A DNA stretch of 64,000 nucleotides. Origin: Hepsetus odoe (lineage: Eukaryota > Chordata > Actinopteri > Characiformes > Hepsetidae). Shown piece after piece: positions 42,001-55,600 of the stretch. The notes under the pieces were generated by a model. It was not told where the DNA came from, made no database searches, and saw only the letters and a program-made list of their open reading frames with translations. The stretch spans positions 21,624,217 through 21,688,216 of the forward strand of contig CM029382.1 in NCBI GenBank assembly GCA_017165825.1, given 5' to 3'. Both the position numbers and the translations under genes were made by a program. Position 1 is the stretch's first letter; each line of letters opens with the position of its first letter.

Positions 42001-44628
42001 CATCTGAAGTGCCCGTGTGCCACCGAAACATCTCTGACTTTTAAGCACAGACCCCACAAGGGTGGCTATAGTATCTCCCACCAAAATCTTATCAGCAGAT
42101 TCTTTAAATTCTGTAATTCTTGTAAATGGGAATCTAGCCTCTCCAAAAAGAGGCTAGATGTTCTTAAATCCATTCCTGAACAATTTTTGCAGTGTGGCAG
42201 GTCACATTATCCTATTGACAGATGCTACTGCCATTAGGGAGTATATTTACATTTACGGCATTTAGCAGACGCTCTTATCCAGAGCGACTTCCATGTCCTA
42301 ATTACAGGGACAGTCTACCTGGAGCAATTCAGGGTTAAGGGTTTTGCTCAGGGACCCAGTGATGGTCGTGCCAGAGGTGGGATTCGAACCTGGGACCTTC
42401 TGAGCCATAGGAACTGTCAAAAGTAACATTCACATGAATGTATGGACAAAGTATCTCCTAACAGAAAAATGCATCACACTTTCACTACTGTCTTCCCAAG
42501 GTAACAGACACATATGCACCTGGCCATCCACATGATGTGAAACTCGATTTTGGCAAAACAGACCACCTTCTAATCATTTGCAATTTGACTATTAATATAG
42601 TCTCTCAAATACTCACGCTTTACCTTTTTTTTCACTTACCTATTTTTCTGCTTCCAACATAACTTTCTGAACTGTCTGTTCAATTGTTTTCTTACCTTTT
42701 TTATATCCCATTGTAATAAGATTATTGGTGTTTTTCCTGTTAGGGTTGATTAGTGCAGAGAATAGGTGTAACTAGTAAAGTGGCATTTCACTTTTTGTAC
42801 AGGCGATGACAATAAGAACATTTTGGGATAGGTGGAGACATGACTGGAACAAGTGGAACCTTATAAATGGCCAGTAGAATTACACAGTATCTACAAGTTT
42901 CAGCATGGAGCTAGATGAAAGGCGCACTATCCCACTCAAAGCTTTAAATTTGTATCTAATATTGAATCTAATGATCCCATTGAATCCAAATGTCTTGCTT
43001 GAGCTTTCTTAAATAAATACTTAAATACTACCTGCTGTCTTACCAGTCTTACCAGCCAAGCTCCTCTCATTTGCTGCATTTTAGGAAACACACAGAACCT
43101 TCCATATAACTTCAGGAAATCCAGCTCATTCAGATTTCCTTTCCAAACTAGTATGTCCATGTCTGCACTTCAACAACATCCACACCCACAAGGAAACCAA
43201 AGGACCAATAGCCAAGACCAATGTATTATCTGATTATTATCTGATTGGCCAGGAGTCTAGAGATGCTTTGTTGGGTTTAGGTCTGGATTGTGGCGGAGTC
43301 ACCAGAGATCCTGAGCATTCTGTCACTTGCCGTTTACTGATGAAACATGTATGGGTGAAAATTAGAGGATGCATTTTGTGGTGAATCACCGTATGCTGTG
43401 CCATGTTCCACAATGACAAACAGTCACTTTCTCTGGATTTAATAAAGAAAATACTTTAAAAGCATTTACGGGCTTAGTATCAAACATTAAAAAAAAAGGG
43501 TTTGAAACCTTTCTGCATGTATTGAGGAAACAGCTTCGCATTTATACAGTTTTAAGCCATTGTGTCATTCTTAAATGTCTTTTATTTTCAATCACATGCA
43601 TCAAAATTAGCACGCAAGTGTTAAAAACGGACACGTAATTGGTAAACATGTTAAAACATCACTAAACATGCCTTCTTAGTTGATTACCTCAATATCATAT
43701 TGAAAAGATAATACTTTTTTTTAGGTAAATCAACTAACCAAACAGTTACTTTTATAAAAAAAAAGAAAAGAAAGTACATAATAAAAATTAATTAATAATA
43801 ATAATAATTAATAATAATTCATTTTTCTTTTTTTTCTTCCATGAATACTTAAGTCATTGTCCTTGACTTCCTGTTTTCCTGTTGTATAAATATAAGGTGC
43901 TCTTAATAACCATGGGGAAGAATAGAGAGTCTTCTTCTCCTTTCAGCTTAAGGGTCATCACAGCAGATCATTTGTAATCATTTATTCTGATCCTCTGCAT
44001 TTTCCTTCTTCAAACCCACTGCCTGCATGTTCTCTCTCACCACATCCATAAACCCCCTCTTAGGACTTCCTCTTCTCTTCCTGCCTGGCAGCTCATTCCT
44101 CAACATCCGTGCCCCAATATACTCCTCCTCTGTCCTCTGCACATTCCCAAACCGATGCAATTTCACCTCTCTGACTTTGTCTTCAAAATGTCCAACTGGT
44201 TCCAAAAATGTCTTCCACCTTTTTTTTACCTCTACTCCCTGTAGCTATTCTATAGTGTATTCTAACCATTCTGCTGTTCTCATTTTAATTCACGCATGTA
44301 TTCTGTCCTTGTCCTACTGACTTTCATTTCTCTCCTCTTTAGAACATATCTCTACCTCTCCAGGTTCTCCTCAAGCTGCCTCCTCGTCTCGCTACAGATC
44401 ACAATGTAATTTCAAAACATCATTGTCCACAGGAACTGCTGTCTAATCTCATCCAACCTGTTCATCACCTTTGCAAAAAAAAAAGTGCTCAGTACTGATC
44501 TTTGATGTAATCCCACCTCTGCTTTACTTACATTTCCATCACTCATACTGCAGACCTCACCACTGTCACAATGCCCTCTTACATATCCTATACTACTCTG
44601 ACATATTCCTGACTTCCTCTTGCAACAC

Positions 44629-44686
<58 letters not shown>

Positions 44687-44986
44687 ACAAGACCCTAGTC
44701 CCTCCTCACTTATTGAACCCCTCTGAATCACACACACTTAAAATGTGCCCTGCTCAGAGATCTTAAAATTTTTCACACTGTATTTAAGGTGGAGTGCCTG
44801 CAGATCTTTGAGATCTTGAGGAACACATACAGCATGGATGAGTTTCTAAAGCCCCCAGCAGCATGCTACTGCAAATTCCAAAACAACTCCACACCAGCAG
44901 TGTGAGGATGAACAAAATGCCCTGCCAGTATGCAGGTGAATTCAGGTTCAGTCACGTTTGTACGAATAAACACAGAGCACCATATG

Positions 44987-45054
<68 letters not shown>

Positions 45055-48000
45055 GGGTTAGTGCATTCCATGTTATCATGAACGCCCTAGCATTAAAGAA
45101 ATCCACAATATAAAGGCTCTTAGCAAGAAAAACACACCCTACACACGCGTCCTCTGACACGCACGTGCACCCACATGGAGACACGCTCTCTTTTCACTCA
45201 CTGCTGTAGTTAGAAGAGGGGTAAAAATGTATACACCATTTTATGTATCTAAATCTCCACACATTAATTTAGCAGCATAAACCCCTATGTCTCAAGCACT
45301 CCCTCTCATTATGCCACTCTTTACTCACTCCTTTCCCACCTCTCTTTCTCACCAGCTTGTCATCATCATTCATCACATCAGAACAGCCTAAATAGGGCAG
45401 GTCTATTCTTGCTGGCCAGCTGCTGTACAGGAACAGCACATTGGGGACCCAAATGGCGCTCATGAAATGCATTTTGTCTAACAAACCTTTTCAAGTAATA
45501 TAAAGATCTGTTAAACTCAATGACATAAATAAATTAAATAACAAAAAGCAATGCAATCCCACTGCTGGCTTGGATACCGATCCAGTTTCATCCACCATCT
45601 ATCTATCTGATAAGATAGATATCCCTGATAAGAGCTCAGCTTCAGAACAAGCATCAATAGGTCATTAAACAACAGCAAAGCAAAGCCAGAAACACATTTA
45701 TACATAAACCAGACACATTTTTAACAGTGATTGTAACTTAGCAAATAAATGCTGACACACTGCACCAAAAAAGGGATGGATGAGTGGGGGTGCTGGGTGA
45801 GTGTGTGAGCTGGGTGAGTGTGTAAGTCTTTGAGAGCCAAGTGTTTAATAAATTGGCTTGGAATTAAAAATGATATAATAAAGGCATGCAAACAATTATA
45901 GCTTGTTTACTTCTCTAAGCACTCCAGCCATGACATGTTTCACTAGAATAATTTCAGATGGTAGGTGTAAAAACTGTCTCTCCGAAGAAAAGTTTTTTAA
46001 CATTGTTGCCAACATAAACATCTAAACGCATCATTTATTTTTTTTCTAATGCTGGTATTTTCAGATACATTTTCTTTGCTGCAGATTATAGATATCGTGA
46101 GATACAACAGCCTTTTTTGTCTGTAAAAACATTGTATGAATAGAATTGAACAGAACAGAATAGAATAGAACCGAATAAAATCAAAACTAATCTAAATGCA
46201 TAATGAAATCACACAGTGAGACCCAGTAAACCTCACTCCTACACAGAAAATCAAAGGATGCAGTCAATTAGGCAGGAAAGTGTCCCAGAAAAAAATAAAA
46301 TTTCATAAGAAAGTATGATTGTGAGCCTTGCCATGGTGTTGCCATGGTATCACTGCTTGTTTCAAGGATGTTGCTAGTTGTTTAAAATATATTTCATTTA
46401 AAATATCTGAAAAATATCTCTGGAGGTTGCAAGGGTGTTGTAATGGGGTTGCAATTGTGATCCTGATGATTCTTTGGGTGTTGCTAGGTGGTTGCCATTG
46501 TGACCCAGATGGTTGCTAAGGTGTTGCTAGGTTGTTACCATAGTGATTCAGGTCTTTGCTAGGGTGTTGCTGGCTTGCTACTAAGATATTGCAAGCAGTT
46601 GCTAAGGAATGCCTAGTCAAGTCTATCTCTAGATGTTGCCAGGGTGTTGTTAGGCAATGGGCTTACTACCCTGTTGTTATGGTATATCTGGTGCTTGCTA
46701 GGGGGGTTGCTAGGTTTTTCCTATATCTAAATCGTTGCTAGGTGGTCATTATAGCAATTCAGGGTTGAACACCACCTTGTTGAAAATGTGTTTGAAGTGC
46801 TTTTGTGCATGTGTGTGTGTATGTGCAAGAGAGTGAGATGATGATGTGTGTAAGACTAAAAAAACTAAGTAAGTAAAAAAAGTAAGTCTAAAAACTTTTG
46901 CCCTTGCCTGGATTTGAATGTGTGAATGTCTGTTTGTGATTGAGAGTCCATAAACCTTTACCTTTGTCTGGACTAGAAGCCCCAGCTGTCTGCTATACTG
47001 GACAGTTCTGTAGAAATCAAATCCAGGGGAAAATGTTTCACTTTTACTAACTGCTGCTCAGAATCTGATCAAAATTCTGCACACAAGCTTGCAGTGTACC
47101 ATCAGGACGCATGAGTCAGAGTTAGAATGATACAAAGCTGCACAGTGCAGGCCAGAGAATAATTATTATAAAAATACATGTGTCACAACCATTGCCAATA
47201 CAGTGAGTTAACTTACAGTGATTTTTTTTTTTATACATTAGGGTTTAGAAAGTTTCAAACTGTAATCCATTACTTCTTTGGGTACCAATATGAGGTGACA
47301 GGGGCAACCAACCATCAAGACAGAAAGATTTGAGGACATGAAAGGAACTTTTTATTTACGTCAGGGAATGGTTAAAAAATCTGAAATCAAAATGATAATA
47401 ATAATAATGCCAGTGATAATAATAATAATGCCAGTGTTACAAACTTGCTTTTGTTCTTCCACAAACGACACAACACACAATAAACACACAATAAACAAAA
47501 AACAATTGACCAAAGAATCAGAAGATTGTGGGTTTAAACCCCTTACAAGCAGGTTGCCCTGAGGTACCCTTGAGCAAGGTACCGTCTACGTCACTGCTCC
47601 CCGGGTGCTTTCATAGCTGCCCCCTGCTGCACAGTGTGTGTGCATGGGTTAAATGCAGAGATTCAATTTAATTGTGGTTCACCATGTGTTGTGCTGTGTG
47701 TACTTACAATGACAATAATAGTCACTTTCACTTTAAAGTATAAAGGTGAATTAATTAATAAAGCTATGTGTTCTGCATCTATATAAATTTTTAGGGTATT
47801 GAGGACAAGCTGTGAAGTGTTTTACTTAATTCCCTTGTGTCATGTGCATCTTCTGCCCTGATTACGTTCTGAGAAAAGCAGCACTAACTATGCCAAAACG
47901 AATTCCTATACTTGACAAGTACTGGCAAAACAGTAATTTTCATTCAGTTCATTTGACATGTAAAGCAGACTAATGGAAACATACTTGTCTGGTAGTTATC

Positions 48001-48212
48001 ATCATTATCAAACAAATTAGATTTATTCACAGAGCTGTGAATAATAACCGAGAGCCATTTTCTGTTTTTCTTCTTAATTCAATAATTTCATGCTAAATCT
48101 ATAATTACTTAGCCAGAATAATTACATTCTCACTTTTATCAAATATAAGATATAAATGAGATTCCACCCAAGCCCACAAAAAAATGTGGTTTACTCAAAC
48201 ACACAAACACAC

Positions 48213-48267
<55 letters not shown>

Positions 48268-49609
48268 AAAACACACTTTTATGAAATGAATATTTTGCCC
48301 ATGCAAAAGCTTTTCCAGCAAGGAGCCTCCGGCCCTTTGCATGTGTTCTACCTGCAGTTGAAGACATTCGTTTTGCTTTCAAGCACACCAGAGGAGCCTG
48401 GAGGAAAAACTGATGAAGAGGGGGGATGTGATAACACTTGTTGCCTCAGCAGACAAATCTTAAGAACAAAATCTGCTCTGTAAATCCTAGCACTCTTGTT
48501 GTTGGAAAGGGATGCCTGGAGTGGTGGACATTTTTTTTTATGCTGTGTCATAAAAACTGCATGGACAAGTTTTGGAAATGTAATTGTTGAGAAATATTTG
48601 GGCTTTTCGGTTGACTATTTAGTGGCATGTTTAGTATATTGGTTAGTGCTGTTCCCCCAGAGTGGAAACTGGTTTCGATGCCCAGCAGAGGGAGCCGGGG
48701 TCCTTTCTCTGTTTCAGGAAAGTTTTTAAGATAATGGACAGTAGGATGGGCAGCTATTGAGCTTGGGTGTTTGTTAGCAATACTGACCTCATAGCCGTAG
48801 TTCTTTTGTATACATGCAAATAATTGTAATTACACAAGAGAACTCCTTGACCTCATTTCTTGACATATATAGCATGTTACATTGTAAATGTGCATGGCAA
48901 CCATCTTCCAGTTACAAAATTTGATCACTCGTGGAGAAAATCAAGACAACTTGGGCTGCCAGGTATACATCTGGCTGTCAACTTATGAGACAGACATTAA
49001 TACTGAGTGTGAACAGGGCTTTTGTCACACTAAGCCTAGTGCAATTAAATCAGATTGTCCAAGCCAATACTGAGACTTTTTCCAGACAGATTTGAACATG
49101 CAAACACATTCATCCATTGAATCGCCCAAGGACACAGCTCTCTGAAACCAAAACAGGGGCTAAGACATATAATAAAATGAGTTGATTAAGTGTTTATTAT
49201 ACATGATTAAACATTCATAATTTTCCGAAATGATGAGAAACAGGCACAGATTAACAACGATGTGACAAAAAAGTAGGATGTGCCATTAAAGTAATAATGT
49301 CATGATTTGTTGCGTATAGAACCTCTGAATGACTTTTTTTCTTTCCTTTTTGACCTTGCTACGGTCTTTACTTTTATCCCGTATCATGATGTAATATGTG
49401 TATGTAAAAGAAAAAACAAAAACAAAACATGGGTTGGTAATGGGCAGGACTAATGTGGGGCATGAAACAAAAAACAAAATATTCAGAGAGAGAGAGAGAG
49501 AAAGAGAGAAAGAGAGAGCGAGCGAGAGAGAGAGGGAAGGAGAGGGGTCAAATAAAATAGGTTAGCTAGACAAGAGATGTCTGGGAATACCAACTGCTTA
49601 TATACACAT

Positions 49610-49652
<43 letters not shown>

Positions 49653-52594
49653 ACAAGACCCTGTCATCCCTTCTCACTTATTGAACCCCTCTTCCCAACA
49701 TACACCCCCACACACATTACAAAATGCAGATGCAAAGTCACACACGTAAACATACACACTAGACTACAAGACTGTCATCCCTACTCACTTATTAAACCCC
49801 TCTTCCCAACATACACCCCCACACACACTCCAATATGTACATGCACAGTCACACATGCAAACATACACACACACACTTACACATACACACTCAGTGGCTA
49901 CCATCAACTTTGACTTCCTGCAGTCTAGCATGCCAGAGCTCAGTCGGGCCTCTTGATTGGCTAAACCACGCAGAAAGACAAACTCGGCCGAGTTGGTGCT
50001 GCCTCATTAAATCCCCCGGGGGGCGTCAGTGGGTCCTAGAGGCTTTGTGTGAATAGAGCACCTCTGAGTCAACAGCTACACTGGGACAATGAGCTGAAGA
50101 GTGGCTAAAATCACACAGGCCATGGCCGGGATGTAGGATTAGAGACTGCCAGTACACAGAGAGAGGAGGAGGTTGGGGGAGTTGAGAGGAGAGAATTGAA
50201 GAGAAGTGGACAAAGTGTTTTTGTGTGCAATTAGTACCATCAGTTAATTTCAAAGCAAAATATTAGTTTTATTATACACCCATTGAATTTGATCAATTTC
50301 TTTTCTTTTTCTCTTTCTTCATATTTTTTTTCCCCTCAGGGGCTTCCTCCCTGGTTATTTCCTTCATAGCATTCCACACGTTTTTCAGTACATTTCCAAC
50401 ATTTCCGGCACTGCAAGCACCAGAGCTCAGGACATCCAGCATATGTCTTACTTTACTGCAGATACCAAAATCACGAATACACGCACACACACAATTACAT
50501 AAACACATAAGCCTGCACATGTTCACACATAGGTGTAGCTGTTTACAAATCATGCAAATTCAGATCCCGGTCAGCATAAAAGAGTACTGTCAAGGTCCAT
50601 TTAAATCCAAGAAAAAAAGGTAAATATACCCTTAAAGGTACAAACATGGTTGTTAAGTTTCAACTGTGCAATAAATTAATATTGCTGAAGTGCAATATTG
50701 CACATTTTGCATAAAAGAAAATTAATAAGAAGACTGGAGTGAATGTGAAGGTAAAAAAAAGACAGGTACTATTTTTTTCTGAAAAGCTTTTATTTCTAAA
50801 ATCAAATGCCAGATAATGGTCCTTATAAGAACCAGAATAATATGTTAGCTATGCAGACAAGACAAGTCCTATTATATGAAAACAAAAATCTGATTTTATT
50901 GCCATCTGGAAGAAAACATTGCACATTTCCTGGCTCAGAACCTCTGAGTGCCATGTGCAGTACTGTGCAAAAGTTTGTGGAAAAAATGCTGTAAACAAAG
51001 AATGCTTTCAGAAATATAGATAATGATTGTTTATTTTTTATCAATTTACAAAATGCAAAGTGAGCGAACAAAAGAAAAATCTAAATCAAATCAATATTTG
51101 GTGTTACTACCGTTTGCTTTCAAACCAGAATCAATTCTTAGGGCCCCACAGAGCCCTGATGTCAACATCATCCAGTGTGTCTGCATGAAGAGACAGAAGG
51201 ATGTGAGGAAGCCTACATCCACAGAAGCATTCTAAAAGCATTCTTTGTTTACAGCATTTTTTACACACCTGCCTAAAACTTTGGCACAGTACTGTAAACT
51301 GCCCAGAGCTGGAAATTACATTCAATTTATCCTGTTTATTCAGACCACTAATAGCTTATTACTTGATAATTACTTGTTACTGTTAACATTTAAGTCTTAA
51401 TCCTTCTAGTCTGTGTGCACATGGTGCTGTGTGTTAAACATTTAAAAAAGGGACATGTGTAATGTTTTTGGTGTCAGAGGGAGTGTGTGTGAGAAACATG
51501 GGGTCTGAATCAGGGCAGCAGAAAGACAAGACAGAGCCTGCATAAACAGATGTCTCTCTCTGATAAGGGGTTGTAAAAAATAGGTAAAAAAGACTTAAAT
51601 AGATGCCCATTGACCACACATTGTAAAGCATGAAGGACATGCTACTGTCAGTCATACCAAATGTATGTGTGTATATATACACACACATACATTTAGTATA
51701 ACTGTGGCCAAAAGTCAAAACCTCTTGAGGATTGACCACAAGTTCTCGATGGGATTAAGGTCTGGAGAGGTTCGTGGAAAAGATTTTGATGTTTTGTTTT
51801 CTGAGCCACTTAGTTATCACTTCTGCCTTATGACATGGTGCTACATCATGCTGGAAAAGTCATTGTTCTTCACCAAACTGTTCTTGGATGTTTGGGAGAA
51901 GTGGAAGTTTGGGATAGAGTGGTTTCTTTGCTATCCTCCAAAAGTCTTCTCCTCACCGTGGGTGCAGATGCACTCACACCTGTCTGCTCGCATTCCTGAG
52001 CAAGCTCTGCACTGGTGGTGACCCGAACCCGCAGCTGAGTCAACTTTAGGATACAGTCCTGGTGCTTGATGGACTTTCTTGGGTACCCTGAAACCTCTTC
52101 ACAACAGCTGAACCTTTCTCCTTGAAGATCTTGATGATCCGATAAATAGTTGATTGAGGTGCAATCTTTCTAGCAGCAAGACCTGTGAAGCCCTTTTTGT
52201 GCACAGCAATGATGACGGCACATGTTTCCTGACTGGTAACCATGGATATCAGAGGAAGAACAAGATTTAAAGCACCACCCTCCTTTTAAAGCATCCAGTC
52301 TGCTTTTATAACTCAATCAGCATGACAGATAGAGCTCCAGCCTTGTCCTGCTCAACACTCTCACCTGTGTTAAAAAAAGGATCGCTGAAATGATGTCAGC
52401 AGGTCCTTTTGTGTCTTGCAGTGGAAATGTTTTTTTGGGATTAAGTTCAATTTAATGGCAAACAGGGACTTGCAATGCATCTGATCATCTTCAGAACATT
52501 CTGGAGTATATGCAAACTGCCATCATAAAAACTGAGGCAGAAAACGTAGTGCAAACTAATATTTTATACATAATTTATATATATATATATAAAA

Positions 52595-52689
<95 letters not shown>

Positions 52690-55600
52690 AAACACACAAG
52701 GTTCAACATTAGTGAACATGACCATTTGTCATTATGAAACACAATGAAATGCAACCTCTGCTTTTAACCCCGACACACACCGTGCAGTACTTGGCAGACA
52801 AATCCAGTACTTGGGAAGCAGTGATGGGGAAGGTATGCTTACTCAGCGTTCCGCATCAGCAGTAAACTAATCACTGGCCTGAACATCTGGAATCATCTAC
52901 ACTTGTGTCTTCACTGCTGCATGCCTTAAGTTACATGCTCTATGCTTGAAGGATTCATGCATAGGTCATGAGGCAGTGGTAGGGGCTAGGCCCCAGGATC
53001 AGAAGGTTGCGGGTTTGAATCCCTGACCAGTAGGTAACCCTGAGGTACCACTGAGCAAAGTACCAATCTACATCAGTGCTCATCTGGCACTGGATATGGC
53101 TGCACGCTGCTGCACAGTGTGTGTGGGTTAAATACCGAGGTTGCCTTTAGTTCACTGTGTGCTCATAATGACAAATAGCCACTTTCACTTCATTAAGTCA
53201 TAGTGTGGCTTAACAGACAAAAACAACTCTCTGAAACTGGTCAAGTAATGGGACTGAAATGAGAGGCAAGAACTTCCTTTAGGAAACCTGGAAAACCATT
53301 CCTCAACAAAACAACAAAAAACGTAAGAAAGTCTGACTCATTGGAAGCAAAATTTGAAGAAATGAGGGTTGGTTAAAAATTATTGCAAAGTCATGCTGGT
53401 ACAGTCATATGAAAAAGCCTGCATTTTACTCTACTTTCAACAAAAAAGATAACAGTAATGTGTCTTTCATTTCCTAGGAACATCTGAGTATTGGGGTGGT
53501 TTCTGAACAAAGATTTTTAGTGAAGCAGTATTTAGTTGTACGAAATTAAATCAAATGTGGAAAACATTTGGGTACCCTTGTAATTTTGCTGATTTGAATG
53601 CATGTAACTGCTCAATACCGATTACTTGCAACACCAAATTGGTTGGATTAGCGGAAGAGCAGACAGTTAACTAGGGTTCAGTGCATCAAAGATGGATCTG
53701 GTAGCATTAGCCACGATAAAACACATGGTTTAAGGAGGAATGGACTATTTCCTACTGGGCCAGCACTGCCTTTAGTGGTGTCACATTCAGTCCATGGAGT
53801 AGAGGTTCTTCAAAAATGACACTGACACAAAACATCTAACAGAAGTCTAAGTGCTCTCTTTTGTACCCTTTTGAGCTGTGAAAAAGCACTAAATCAGAGG
53901 AACAATTGTTTTCTTTAAGCCCCCATTTTCACTCCAACCACAAAACAGACGTACATCCCATCTGTGCCATCACTGGCTGTTTAAAGAGATGCCTTTGGTT
54001 GTTTTATGACTTGTCTGCAGGGGCTGTTGGTGAGAGTAACTATGTGTTCAAATAAGTTAAGACAAGCCAAAACCCCTAACAAATCACTTACAACAGTCTG
54101 GTAGTAAACTTCATAAACGGGGTATCCTTTTGTAATTTGTCTTCTGTCTGTGTGCAAGTGAAAAAAAAACCCCAAAATAAATCAGAAACTTCTCACTTTT
54201 TCATGAGAGACTGACAGAAAGAGAAAATAATGAAATTAGAACAGATGCAGGATTTATAAAGATTTATAAAGATATTGGCCAACCCTCTGGTATAGAGGAG
54301 TCATTTTTAAGTAAAAGTGAGACATAGTTTTCCGTTTGGGACAAAAACCGTGTAAGCTTATTTTAAATCTTTACTACGTCTTTTTGTTTATTAATTCACA
54401 CAATTCTTTATTCACTCATTTTTTTATTGATTTATTGTTACTCTTCTATAAGTTCATGTTTAATTTCTCTTTTTAATGTACTGGTTATATTAAGTTTTAA
54501 TTCATTCCTATTTGTTATTACTAGAATGATGGATTTTCCTATATCTGTTTAATTTATATTTTCTCTTTTGAAAAATCACTTTGAATTAATGTACTGTATA
54601 ATAGTTATTATGTTATTTAACTTGCCTTGCCTATGACCTGATTCATGGACCACATTTTACGAGCTCTTGAATATCTGTTACAGTGTTTAGAGATTAGTCC
54701 CTATAATCAGAAGGTTGTGTGTTTGATTCCCAGACCTGTAGGTTGTCCTGAGGTATCCTTGAGCAATTACAGTCACCATCACTGCTCCCAAAGTAAAGCA
54801 AGCCCTGTGTTTAACTCATACACCCCATGCAGAAGGGGGCAGCCATTTTCAGCACCCAGGGAGCAATGGACGGGGACAGTACCTTGCTCAAGGATTCCTC
54901 AGGGGACTCAAACCCACAACCTTCCAATCCTGGGGCATAATTAATAGGCCACCGCTGCCCCACGGTGAAACTGTGATATGATTTATACTAAAAAGCACAT
55001 TGGTTGGTGATTCAATAATGTGACTAAGTCTAATACAGCTTTTTTTTGGACAAATGTATTAATGAAAGGGTTAAAAAGTGCCTAAAATAATTTTACATTT
55101 GTTGACTTCAATTCATCAAACACCCAGTAACTCTCACCTGGAGTTCTGATTGGTCAGATGCTTGTTTGCATATTACAGATTTCTGGAATATCAGTATTAC
55201 AGAGACTGATATCACAATGTCGATTACCCAATTTTATATTGTGTGGCCCTTATGACAACGTATCGTGATTGCATTTTTTCCATTTTCATATCGCCTTAAT
55301 ATATCTGTAAAACTGGGAAAAGTTAATCAGCAAAACAAATCCAAATGTTAACCTGCTCATTCAAACCAAAGAGTGGTAACTGTATCGTTCAATCTCAAAT
55401 TCTGTTTCAAGAGGTTATGACAATATATCACGACAACATCTTTATGCACTTGGACCATCTCTATATAAGCATACACAATGACCAATTATTTCTGTCTGTC
55501 TGCAAAACCTTGAATCAGCAAAAGTGGGAAACAACACAAATCCGAATGTTAACCTGATCATCTAAATCTGGAGTCAAGAGTTTATACTGTGACATGCATC

